A stretch of DNA of 64,000 nucleotides from Schizochytrium sp. CCTCC M209059 (lineage: Eukaryota; Sar; Bigyra; Thraustochytrida; Thraustochytriidae). Where the stretch lies: the NCBI GenBank assembly GCA_000818945.1, contig KN805376.1, positions 90,866-154,865 of the forward strand, written 5' to 3'. Positions 27,837 through 37,100 of this stretch are shown here, one piece after another; positions within the stretch are counted from its first letter, which is position 1; every line of letters starts with the position of its first letter. The notes below the pieces were generated by a model, which was given only the letters and a program-made list of their open reading frames with translations, was not told the origin of the DNA and did not search any database. The position numbers and the translations under genes were made by a program.

Positions 27837-30800
27837 ATGACGGCACGCTTGACGATTGTGCGCTTGACGACGGCGCTTGTGGCGGCCTTGACGTGCGCCA
27901 CGTGTATTCTCGCTGACAACGTGTCCACGCGGTACCTCGTGGACAACCTCAATCGCGTTGCAGAAAGCGGCTTCCGTGTTGGAGACCAAATCAGCATTTC
28001 CTTTGTCGCCGGCGCAAGTACCCTCACGGGTTGGAGTATCCCAGATACAGGCGTTACCGTGAGCGAGATCATCGGAAACACTACAATCGTGCTCGTTTTC
28101 GAGGAGCAGGGCATCTTTCCAATCTCCGCTCAAGCGCAGGATGATTTGGGCAACGCTGTAGACCAAGACACAATCTTTCTCGACATCGCCAGCAACACCA
28201 TCAATTGCCACGTGTGGCGTTCTTGTTTCACCTTCCCCAACTCCACCGATTGTATCACCTCGTGGACTGCCATGTCATCATCAACAAACACAAATCTTCT
28301 CCTTCGCGTTTGGCTCGGCTTTGCCGCCGACCTGATGCGAAGACCCCACGAGACGTTTTCAATGACCGAACGCGAAGCAATTCTAACCGAGGAAATGTAT
28401 CTTCTCGGAGAACAGCCCAGGGCTTCTTTGGCCCAGGGCCGATTTCGTTCTCTCACCGATCCTCTTTTTGCATTCAACAATGCAAACGACAATGGCACTG
28501 CCCTCGGAGCCTTTGACATGCAGGACAAACATTGGACGTTTACGCTATCCACTCGTTTGCTCGGGCAATCACGCGTCGATTTTGCCGGCGACACCGCCCA
28601 AATTCTCCTCGAGGGTCAGTCCGTGAGCTCTATGGGGTGCGCTGCAGAGGCAAGACACATTTGGCTCGATTTGCCCAAATTCATGCTAGAGTTGGCCACA
28701 GAGGATCAAGAAGACCTGACGGAAGCCCCAATTCTCGCAGAAGACTTTTGCGCGCCCACGTATGTCATGCGCAGCGTCGCAAAGCAAGGGAGTGCCTGGG
28801 TCGTTCAGGGCCTTATGGCCAGCGCGGGGGCGCAGGCACCACTTGTATCCTTGGTTGAAGCCGCACCCGATACGCCAGGAGAAACCATTATCGATGCAGC
28901 CCCGACAAGACTAGGTCTCGTCTTCTTGCAAGAGTCGGGTCTCACCCGACTTGATGCTGCTCTTCAAACCGACGCGACCTCTCTCGGCGCTGGAACTGCT
29001 TTAGCGGTAGACATTGGCGGACTCGCGCTCACTCGTCTTGCAGCTCCCATGGCTTGCGATTGGCTGCTCGATCACGATGAAGAGACGCGCAATGATGTTC
29101 TCGTCGCCTGGAATGACGCCTCTGCCTCCGTAACATCCATTTTCTTCTTCCGTTTCACCGCCAACTCCTCTCATGTTCAGCGCCAAGACGTCGCTCTCGA
29201 CGGAGAATACACTGTGCTCCAAGTGCTCCCGCTGGTCAGCTCAGCCAGCTCTGTGGCGCTTGTTCACGATGGGGCTACCTACGCTCTCCTCTCCGTTAAC
29301 GAGATCGCCAACACGGTTTCACGACTTCCTGCCTTGCCGGCAGATATTGACAACACTGCTAAAGTTGCTTCCCCCGTATCACCAGATGGCCAGCTCTTGC
29401 TCTGGACGGACACGTCCCTTTACATTTCTCCAAGCGGTGGATTCTCCTGGCACAAGATCAATTTTGCCACCTATGACCTTTTGCAGGCTGACTTCGTCCC
29501 TGAGCAGGATCTCCTGTCCAACAACGGAGACACCATTGAACAAGTGGCCACTTCAATGCTCGGCAAATTTATGGTGCGAACGCGTTCGGGTAGGCTCTTT
29601 GCCGGAACCTTTGGTCTCGCCAAAGCCGTCGAGCTATACTCGCCATTCGCTGACGCAGACACCACCGCTGCCTCCTTGCATTTCCGGCCTGATGGGAGTC
29701 TCGTCGGCATCGAGGGCGGGGCCGGAGCAAGTGCACACGTCTACGAGGTCGAACAGCTCTACCGAATCACGTCAAGCGGCGCGGACATCAGCACCATTGG
29801 CGCAGACGCTCTCGACACCGCCGCCTCGCTAAAGTGCCCATTCCTCGAGTGGTCTCAAGACGAACCCATGGCCGATTCCTTTTATGCTGACATGAATGAC
29901 GAAATCGTCGTCAGCACCTCGCTCACGCACGATGCAAGCGTGGAAGGTCTGCATGTATCCTTCCAAAACTCGGATCGTACCTTGCTTGACATTCGACCCG
30001 GCGTAGAGCGTGTTTCGACAAGTGCCAACGGAGAGCTCATCCACCGCAAGCGCAAGGTTCATCTGTCCGTTCCTCCCAATATTAGCTCGCGTACCGGCAT
30101 CGGTAATCAAAAACAGGCTTCTGGCAAGGCTGTTGTTCGCGCAACGCCAACGCGGCTCGCATCTTCGTGCGACACGCCGACCAAGATTGTTCAAGTTCAC
30201 ATCGGATGTCCGCGCGGCCGTCATTTGCGCTACAGCCCCCCGAAGGCCTACATTGAGCCTTCTACCTCTGTGGTGAGCTCTGATTGTGAGGCCGAGGCTA
30301 GTGCTGGCTCTACCAACGAGGAAGTTGCTGCAATTCGCAAAGCCTGTACATGCCGCCAATATGAAGATCACTACAATACACTTCCCCGCGAAATCGTCAA
30401 TGAAGATCGTCTCCTTAGTCAGGCGGCGTACTCGAATCGCGCCGTGAATTGGACCGAAGATGACGTCACCTTCAAGTTTGACTACGATACATACGGATGT
30501 CCCACCTTTGTTCCCTACACGTATGCGTTCAAGCCAGGTCTCGAGATTTGGGACGGCGATGTCAAGGTCAAAGATGTCGATGCCGACTTTGTCGTCTTTG
30601 AGATGAGTAGCCGCGAAGACTATACGTACGGCTTTACTGCTGCTGAAATGGGATGCTTGCGCCGACCAGAGACCTGGGATGACAAATTGGCCAATGACGC
30701 GAACATCACAGACGCGTGGGGCAGTCACAACTATCAGACGTGTTATGTTACCGATACAGAATCAACAAGTACTATCGACGAGTGGGGAACGCTCGTGTAC

Positions 30801-31103
30801 GAAGTTCTGAATGCTACTTCGGAAAATTACATGACATTTAAGGCGACAAAGCTCAAGGACGCGCCGTACGAGTTTGTTGCCGTCGTTGTCGATCCAGATT
30901 ATAGTTTCTGCACGCTGCAGGCTCGCTTCAGCGTCGAGGCCTATGGTATTCCCATCGATGGCTTCACCACCTTTATTATCATCTTTACTGTCGTCATGTG
31001 CAGCATGCTCATGCTCGTTTGCACCTACTTTTATCACCGTCATGATATTTTGTATGCGGCGCAAAACAAAGACAACGACAACGAGTCCAAAAAGAAACTG
31101 TAA
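27837..31103 (+). CDS. CatSper accessory subunit, epsilon/delta-like
   Basis: A large single-pass membrane protein (1088 aa) of the CATSPERD/CATSPERE type, the ectodomain canopy of the flagellar CatSper calcium channel. The ATG at 27837 precedes a signal peptide (TARLTIVRLTTALVAALTC). Most of the chain is an extracellular beta-rich, propeller-like region. The C-terminal third carries the family features: HIGCPRGRHLRY, Cys-rich ACTCRQY, then YGCPTFVPYTYAFKPGLEIW. These are followed by DADFVVFEM, YTYGFTAAEMGCLRRPETW and VVDPDYSFCTLQARFSV. One transmembrane helix (FTTFIIIFTVVMCSMLMLVC) and a short Lys-rich cytosolic tail follow. This implies flagellated cells such as zoospores. Assignment rests on recalled family motifs; epsilon versus delta is not resolved. 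Confidence 0.8.
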   Translation: MTARLTIVRLTTALVAALTCATCILADNVSTRYLVDNLNRVAESGFRVGDQISISFVAGASTLTGWSIPDTGVTVSEIIGNTTIVLVFEEQGIFPISAQAQDDLGNAVDQDTIFLDIASNTINCHVWRSCFTFPNSTDCITSWTAMSSSTNTNLLLRVWLGFAADLMRRPHETFSMTEREAILTEEMYLLGEQPRASLAQGRFRSLTDPLFAFNNANDNGTALGAFDMQDKHWTFTLSTRLLGQSRVDFAGDTAQILLEGQSVSSMGCAAEARHIWLDLPKFMLELATEDQEDLTEAPILAEDFCAPTYVMRSVAKQGSAWVVQGLMASAGAQAPLVSLVEAAPDTPGETIIDAAPTRLGLVFLQESGLTRLDAALQTDATSLGAGTALAVDIGGLALTRLAAPMACDWLLDHDEETRNDVLVAWNDASASVTSIFFFRFTANSSHVQRQDVALDGEYTVLQVLPLVSSASSVALVHDGATYALLSVNEIANTVSRLPALPADIDNTAKVASPVSPDGQLLLWTDTSLYISPSGGFSWHKINFATYDLLQADFVPEQDLLSNNGDTIEQVATSMLGKFMVRTRSGRLFAGTFGLAKAVELYSPFADADTTAASLHFRPDGSLVGIEGGAGASAHVYEVEQLYRITSSGADISTIGADALDTAASLKCPFLEWSQDEPMADSFYADMNDEIVVSTSLTHDASVEGLHVSFQNSDRTLLDIRPGVERVSTSANGELIHRKRKVHLSVPPNISSRTGIGNQKQASGKAVVRATPTRLASSCDTPTKIVQVHIGCPRGRHLRYSPPKAYIEPSTSVVSSDCEAEASAGSTNEEVAAIRKACTCRQYEDHYNTLPREIVNEDRLLSQAAYSNRAVNWTEDDVTFKFDYDTYGCPTFVPYTYAFKPGLEIWDGDVKVKDVDADFVVFEMSSREDYTYGFTAAEMGCLRRPETWDDKLANDANITDAWGSHNYQTCYVTDTESTSTIDEWGTLVYEVLNATSENYMTFKATKLKDAPYEFVAVVVDPDYSFCTLQARFSVEAYGIPIDGFTTFIIIFTVVMCSMLMLVCTYFYHRHDILYAAQNKDNDNESKKKL

Positions 31104-31391
31104 TCAAATCTTAATCCTAGTTGAATAGGAGACCACTCTGTTTGATAGGGAGATCCAGAAATGCTCTCGCTCTCATTTCTGATGAGAAATAATCTGTCCG
31201 TGCTTTTCAAGGGCGACCTAGTGGATTTCAACTCCTTCAAGATAGGATAACGGTACAAAGCTCTCCAGTGGCGGCGACTTTGTACATGTTGATTAGGAAA
31301 AAAAAAAAAGTTGACGGGAAGACAAAGAAATGGACGGATAATTAGTTCGCTGGCTACTACTTCCGATGCTCATCAAGACATCCTAACAAGC

Positions 31392-33539
31392 TCAGAGGGT
31401 CTCGTCATCGTCGTCGTCACCATCACCCAGATCATCGTCCGCGAGAAAGCCAAGACGACCCTTGTTCACGTGAGATCCACCACCGGCAGGTCGGCTAGAC
31501 TGGGAGTGGTGCGAGTGCTGCGAATTCGTCGCGGCCGCAAAAAAGCTCGCCTGACTGTTGGCACCACCTTGACCCCCTCCCAACCCAGAGTCGCGGCCCA
31601 TGGCCATCCCAAACGCACTCGATCCCGAATGGTTCGAATTTGATACGTGAAGGCGTCCGCCTCCAGCTCCCGAGGTCCGAGGCGGGCCCGAGGCCGCCGA
31701 GGCCTGGCTCCAGGTACGAGGCGGCTGCGTCACCGCCGCCGCCGCCGCCGTCGTGGTGGCAGAGTCGTCTTCAGGGTCTGTCTGCGAGTTGTGGCAAAGA
31801 GGCGAAGCCGAGAGCTCGCGGCGCGTCCATCGACGAAAACACCGCGTCACTGCCTCGCGCTTCTCCACCTTGCTCGTCTTACAAAAGACGCGGACACCGT
31901 TCGCTCCCATACGTTGCGGCAAAAGACCACCGCCGTACTTTTGCGCAGCAATCTTGAAACCGCGCGCACCTTCGGCTGTAGATCCCATCGAATCTTGAGA
32001 ACGCTGTGAATGCTGCGAGTCTTGCGAGGCTCCCGGGGACCATGGGGTCCCGCTCGCGTGAGCCCGAGGCGTTTGTCCATACGCCAAAAGATTGCGCTTG
32101 CTGTAGAACCGCAAACCATCCACTGGATTGCTGTTCCCCTTGCCGTGGTGCACCAACGTGCATTCAACAATAAAATCTTCCTTGTCGAGACCAAGACCCG
32201 TGTCTTCACTGATCGCAAGTAGCTGCCGCGTAATCGTCTCCTCCTTGGACGTTTTCGACTTATCGGACAGGCGCGAGGAGAGATCCGCAGATCCGCAGCA
32301 CCGATACAGGTCGCGAGACTTGAGGCGCCAGAGCAGCTTTTGCGCGGGACGCATACGCGGGTCGCGGCTCTGCTCGATTAGGTACAGGACCGAATCGTTG
32401 AGCTGTGCGAAGACAGTCATGTCCTCGATCGATTCGGACATGCGCAGCTCCTTGCCATCTCGCGACAAAAACGTGAGATACGGGTCGGCTGCGCGTAAAA
32501 TGTCACGAATCATAAACTCGCACGCCTTGACGACTTTGTGCTGATATACGACGCGATGTAGCCACATGCGGGCATTGAAGACGCCAAACATTGCATGGAC
32601 AGACTTCTCGGGAAAGGAAATGGTGAGCTCTCCCTTTTCATCCGGAAGCACGCGCGCATTTTGGCCGAGACGCTCAACCGTCGTGCCTGTCGAGATGCGC
32701 ACGCCTGTATAGTAAGAATCACGCAAAATGTAGTCCAGCTTGTCCACGTCAAAGCCGCTTCTCTCATTATTGATAATGTCATAGAGGAAGGACTTGCTCG
32801 AGTCGCGCCCGCGCCGGTTCTTGACGCCTCCCTCAATCTCCTTGCCGAGAATGAGCTCCTCAACAAACTTTAAGTCTGTCTGCGAGAGACCATACTGGAC
32901 TTCTGGATCAATGCGGTTACGCTGCAGCAATAGATGCAGCATGCGCACCGACCCCATTTCATGCGACCAGTCTTTGCCGCGCAGGAACTCGCCATCGAAA
33001 AGATGCGAAAATGGCCCGTGTCCGAGATCGTGACAGAGACCAGCCAGGCCCACGCACGTCACATCATTCTCAGTAATGCCGAGATCGGGCTGTTTACTCC
33101 GGAGCATCTTTACAAAGTACATGCCCAAATGTGCTACGCCTAAACTGTGCTCAAAACGAGAGTGCGTTGCGCCAGGGTACACGTACTGCGCTGCTCCCAG
33201 CTGCTTGAGAGACTTGAGACGCTGATACTCGGGCGTGTCCATCACGGCAAGCAGCAGCGGCGGGAACTCCATCGACGAGTGGATGGGGTCCGTTACGATC
33301 TTCTCAAAGGCGTGGATCGGCCTTTCCAGCTCAAAGCTCGCGTCGTCCTCCCACTCGTGCGCGCTGTGGCCGACGCCGTCCAGCTTGAGCCGTTTTCGCT
33401 GCTGCTGGGGGTCATGCCGGCCGTGCATCTCTGCCCTCCGCTGCGCGACGCGCGACGCCGTCGGCGACTCCATCATGTCCGCCTCGCTCGTCCCGTCGCT
33501 CCCGCCGTGCGTCGTCAGGTCCATGTCCACGTCCGCCAT
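31392..33539 (-). CDS. SAMHD1-like HD-domain dNTP triphosphohydrolase
   Basis: Predicted dNTPase that splits dNTPs to deoxynucleoside and triphosphate, limiting the dNTP pool. 715 aa from the ATG at 33539. The N-terminus has a likely nuclear signal (QRKRLKL at about 47-53) but no SAM domain. The catalytic core is very close to SAMHD1: DPIHSSMEFPPLLLAVMDTP, YPGATHSRFEHSLGVAHLG (metal His131), CHDLGHGPFSHLFDGEF (His170-Asp171) and FDVDKLDYILRDSYYTG. At the human guanine-pocket positions D137, Q142 and R145 this protein has Asp, Gln and Lys, so allosteric control may differ. The C-terminal 180 residues are Ser/Gly/Ala-rich and end in an acidic run, likely disordered. It lies on the same strand as the TIR-NACHT-WD40 gene and just downstream of it. 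Confidence 0.93.
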   Translation of the reverse strand: MADVDMDLTTHGGSDGTSEADMMESPTASRVAQRRAEMHGRHDPQQQRKRLKLDGVGHSAHEWEDDASFELERPIHAFEKIVTDPIHSSMEFPPLLLAVMDTPEYQRLKSLKQLGAAQYVYPGATHSRFEHSLGVAHLGMYFVKMLRSKQPDLGITENDVTCVGLAGLCHDLGHGPFSHLFDGEFLRGKDWSHEMGSVRMLHLLLQRNRIDPEVQYGLSQTDLKFVEELILGKEIEGGVKNRRGRDSSKSFLYDIINNERSGFDVDKLDYILRDSYYTGVRISTGTTVERLGQNARVLPDEKGELTISFPEKSVHAMFGVFNARMWLHRVVYQHKVVKACEFMIRDILRAADPYLTFLSRDGKELRMSESIEDMTVFAQLNDSVLYLIEQSRDPRMRPAQKLLWRLKSRDLYRCCGSADLSSRLSDKSKTSKEETITRQLLAISEDTGLGLDKEDFIVECTLVHHGKGNSNPVDGLRFYSKRNLLAYGQTPRAHASGTPWSPGASQDSQHSQRSQDSMGSTAEGARGFKIAAQKYGGGLLPQRMGANGVRVFCKTSKVEKREAVTRCFRRWTRRELSASPLCHNSQTDPEDDSATTTAAAAAVTQPPRTWSQASAASGPPRTSGAGGGRLHVSNSNHSGSSAFGMAMGRDSGLGGGQGGANSQASFFAAATNSQHSHHSQSSRPAGGGSHVNKGRLGFLADDDLGDGDDDDDETL

Positions 33540-34127
33540 CTTGGTGCTCCCTCCGCTCGGCCTACGCCGGCGCTGCAGCGCCCGCGGCGCCGCCGGCGCG
33601 CGGTCCTCCTCCCCGTCCTCGCGCCGCGCGGCTCCGCTGCCCGCTCCGTGCAGGCCGCCGCCGGCTCGCCCGCGCGCAGCAAGCAGCCTCGCGATCGCGC
33701 TTTGCCTCTTCTTCTTCTTGTCCGCGCCCTTCAGAGACGATGACTTGACTTGAACGCAGGTTCTCGCGCGCGCGCTAAGGGGCGCCTAGGACGGCCTATG
33801 CCGAGCCTAACCACCGCCGCAACGCAACGCAACGCAACCTTCTTCAGCAGCACGACAAGTTGTAGCAGCGAGGGCTCCTGCCCGCCCTGCAGCTTCGTCA
33901 ATGATCGCGCATCTCCGTCGGGATGGAGGNNNNNNNNNNNNAGATTCAGGTGAGTGAGTGAGGGAGGGAGTGAGTGAGTGAGTTATCAGAGATTGCTTGC
34001 GGCCTCTGTGATCGCGAGTTCTTCAAGAAAGCCAGCCTTTCAAGTCGCCGCCCCGACCAACGCAGAATTCAATTGATCAAATTACAGAATATTATGGGGA
34101 GGGCTAGCAGGAGGAGAGAACCTGAAG
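33540..34127. other. Intergenic region with a 12-N assembly gap
   Basis: Spacer upstream of the SAMHD1-like start. It contains a cgcaacgcaacgcaac run at about 33820-33838, the N run at 33930-33941, and gagtgagtgagt repeats right after the gap (about 33950-33981). The gap probably marks an unresolved repeat. No gene is seen. Confidence 0.8.
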
Positions 34128-37100
34128 TCAAGGGCGACGCTGCATGATGCGCGGTCGCATCTGCGTGTGAACGACCTCGAGAAAGTGGACGACACCGTTG
34201 CGATCACCTGCCACGACTGTGCCATTGTAGTTCAAAGCACAAGTAAAGGGAACGTCAATCGAGAATCCAACCGTGTCTCCACCTAGGCCAAGACGACCAT
34301 GTGCAAACGAAACTGCATTCCACGTCGAGACATCGGCTTGCTCCTGACTTATCTGAATGCCTTCCTGAAGATCCCAAAAGCAAGTGTACCCCCAGCAGTC
34401 ACGACTCACAAGGATTGGGGACCCAGTCTGACTTAGTGTCAGGTCGACAACTGGAGCCTGGTGGCCTTGCAGCACCACCAAAATTCGCCCCGTAGTGGCA
34501 TCCCATACGTGGATGCTGCCATTAAAAAGCCCTACTACAAGATACTTGCCTCGAAATACGACGCTACGCACGCGCTCATCATGGTCCACGGCGAATTTAG
34601 ACTGCCCAGTCTTGATGTCCCAAAGGCACACAATGGCGTCATCGCCTCCTGTCGCCAGAGTGCTTCCATTCAACGACAGACTTGTCACCGAAGCACAGTG
34701 CCGACGCAAAACGTGCCTCAGTTGACCCGTGTTTGTGTCCCACACGCGCACAGATCGATCACTTGAGGCCGAGAGAATGGTTGCCCCACGCTCTTCGATG
34801 CTCACCTTCGTCACAGGCGCACTATGTCCCCTTAGCAGGTGCAAACGCTCGCGCAATGCAATATCCCAGACGCTCACCGACGCGCCGGAAGCAGCGACAA
34901 TGAGAGTTTCCCAAAAGTCCAAAGCCTGGATCGGCTCGGGCTCTCTTTGGTAGCTCTGTTGGCTACCAGGACTGCTCATTCCGACAACGTCTGCATTGTC
35001 AAACCCAAGATCATCGAGCTCTAGCGCCGTGCGCAAGTCCCACACTCGGAGGACTCCATCTTCACCACCTGAAACTACGCGGTCGCCATAGGCTACAAGA
35101 CAGCGGACCTTGCCTTCATGCTCTTGAATTGCGCCTGCGGCGGCAGCATGGGCATCCCAAACCCGAACTGAGCCATCCACTGACCCCGAGAGAATGACCC
35201 GACCATCGAGCGGAAAGAGACTCGTCACTTCGCCGCCATGGCCAACCATGTCTCGTATGTGCGTGCACGTCTGCGCGTCCCACACCTGAATGAGACCTCG
35301 TTCGCCCGCAACGAAAAGACGGCCGTCGCTGAGGGCAACTTGAGTTGCCTGCGCCGCCACCTTGTACAACTGTGCCCCTGTGGATGTGCTCCACGCGCGA
35401 AGCGAATGGTCAGCCGCCACGGCGACGACGAGGTCGTCCTGCGTGGCCACAGAGAGCACAGGAGCTTCGCTGCCATGCAATACTCCAACTTCACGACCAG
35501 TGTCCATGTCCCAGACGCGCACAGTGAGGTCCCAAGCTCCAGAAACAAGGCGAGTTCCATCGAGCGCAAGACTGCTTACTGGCGCAAGGTGTCCGACGAG
35601 AAGAAATATGGGCTCAAATGACAAGGCACTCCACACACGCACAGTCGTGTCATCCGACCCCGAGGCAATAATCCCTTGGCCAATGGCCACGCTACGAACT
35701 GGCGCAAGGTGGCCACTAAGGACATAAATGGGTCGGCCCGAAGCAAAATCCCACGCCCGCACTGTCGCATCCTGAGAGCCCGACACGACGAGACGGGCCC
35801 CGATAGCGATTCCTTTCACATGGCCGCGATGACCTCGCCACACGCCGAGCAAGCGCCCCGAATTGACTTGCCACACCCAAATGGCGCCGTCCTCGCAGCC
35901 AGCAAATGCTCGGTACTCTTCCATGGCCACGCAGCACACGCCACACGAGTTTGTTTCTAGTATTTCCAAAAGCGGGCCGCGCGGGTGCTCGAGGCTAAGC
36001 CGCATCGGTTTGAGCCAGCTCCGGTTCATGAATGACTCGGTCATCGAGGCGTGCAGAGCGTGGCTTTCGGGCAAGCGTGCAATGATCTGACTCGCGAGCT
36101 CGTCGACGTCTTGGCTTAGCGCCCCCATCGCCTTGCGCATGAGTTGCGCTGCATCACTGTCCATCAACAGCGACTCGGCCACGCAGTCCTGCACAAGAGC
36201 TCCGAGACGCTCATATCTGTGCGCCACCGAGACGTCGGTGCCAGAACAAGAGATCGCTTGCTTCACCCAGAAAAAGTCATCGAGGAGCTCCAAAGCTGCA
36301 GCACGTTGACCTGCTTGAGCCAGATGATAGAGAGTGTGTCTCGAAGCAAAATCATCATTCATGAGCCCGCATATATGCGCCAAACGGCGATGGCCTTCCT
36401 CGAGACTGACAACAGCATCAACGCCAGCTCGCGCATCATCAACAAAAAACTCGGGCACAAAGCTGTGCGCAAAGCGCAGGGTAGAGGCTTCGTGAACAAT
36501 GATGCGTGTCGGAGCTGCCAAAAGGCGTTTAGCCTCCTCCGACGAGATGAGCACCAAAATGTATTCCACAGGAACAGGCTCGCGCGCAGCGCAAAGTACG
36601 CTCAAGAACGCATTGAGCGCATTTCGTTCGCCAAAAAAGGCTGCCTGCAACAAGCTATGGTATGAGTCCCGCAAAAGGCCATCGAGGCCCAATGGAATCT
36701 TGCTCATCAGGCTCGTCACAGGCAGACCTCCCTCAGGAGATCTTGCAAAGAGCCTGTTTCTAAAGATTTCACCAAATAGGTAAGAGCTCGCCCCGTGCAG
36801 CTGAAGCATGGGAAGCAAGGCGTCAATATCCGACTTGTTGGCGACAAAGGGCTCGAGAATGCTGCCAAAGTATTTGGCAGCCTCCAAATATGGCAAGGCA
36901 TCGTCGAGATCCAATATTGTGTGACCAGCACGCTCAAGGCTCGTGCGTGTGAGAGGGCCCGGGGTTTGTAATGAAACGAGCAAGTGCAGCCATTCTGGGG
37001 TTTCGCGAGCCCAAGACTGAAGAATAAGACGCATGAGAATATCGCGATGAGCTGGGTCCGCCTCGTTGATACCGTCTAGGATTACCACGATTCGTTCAGG

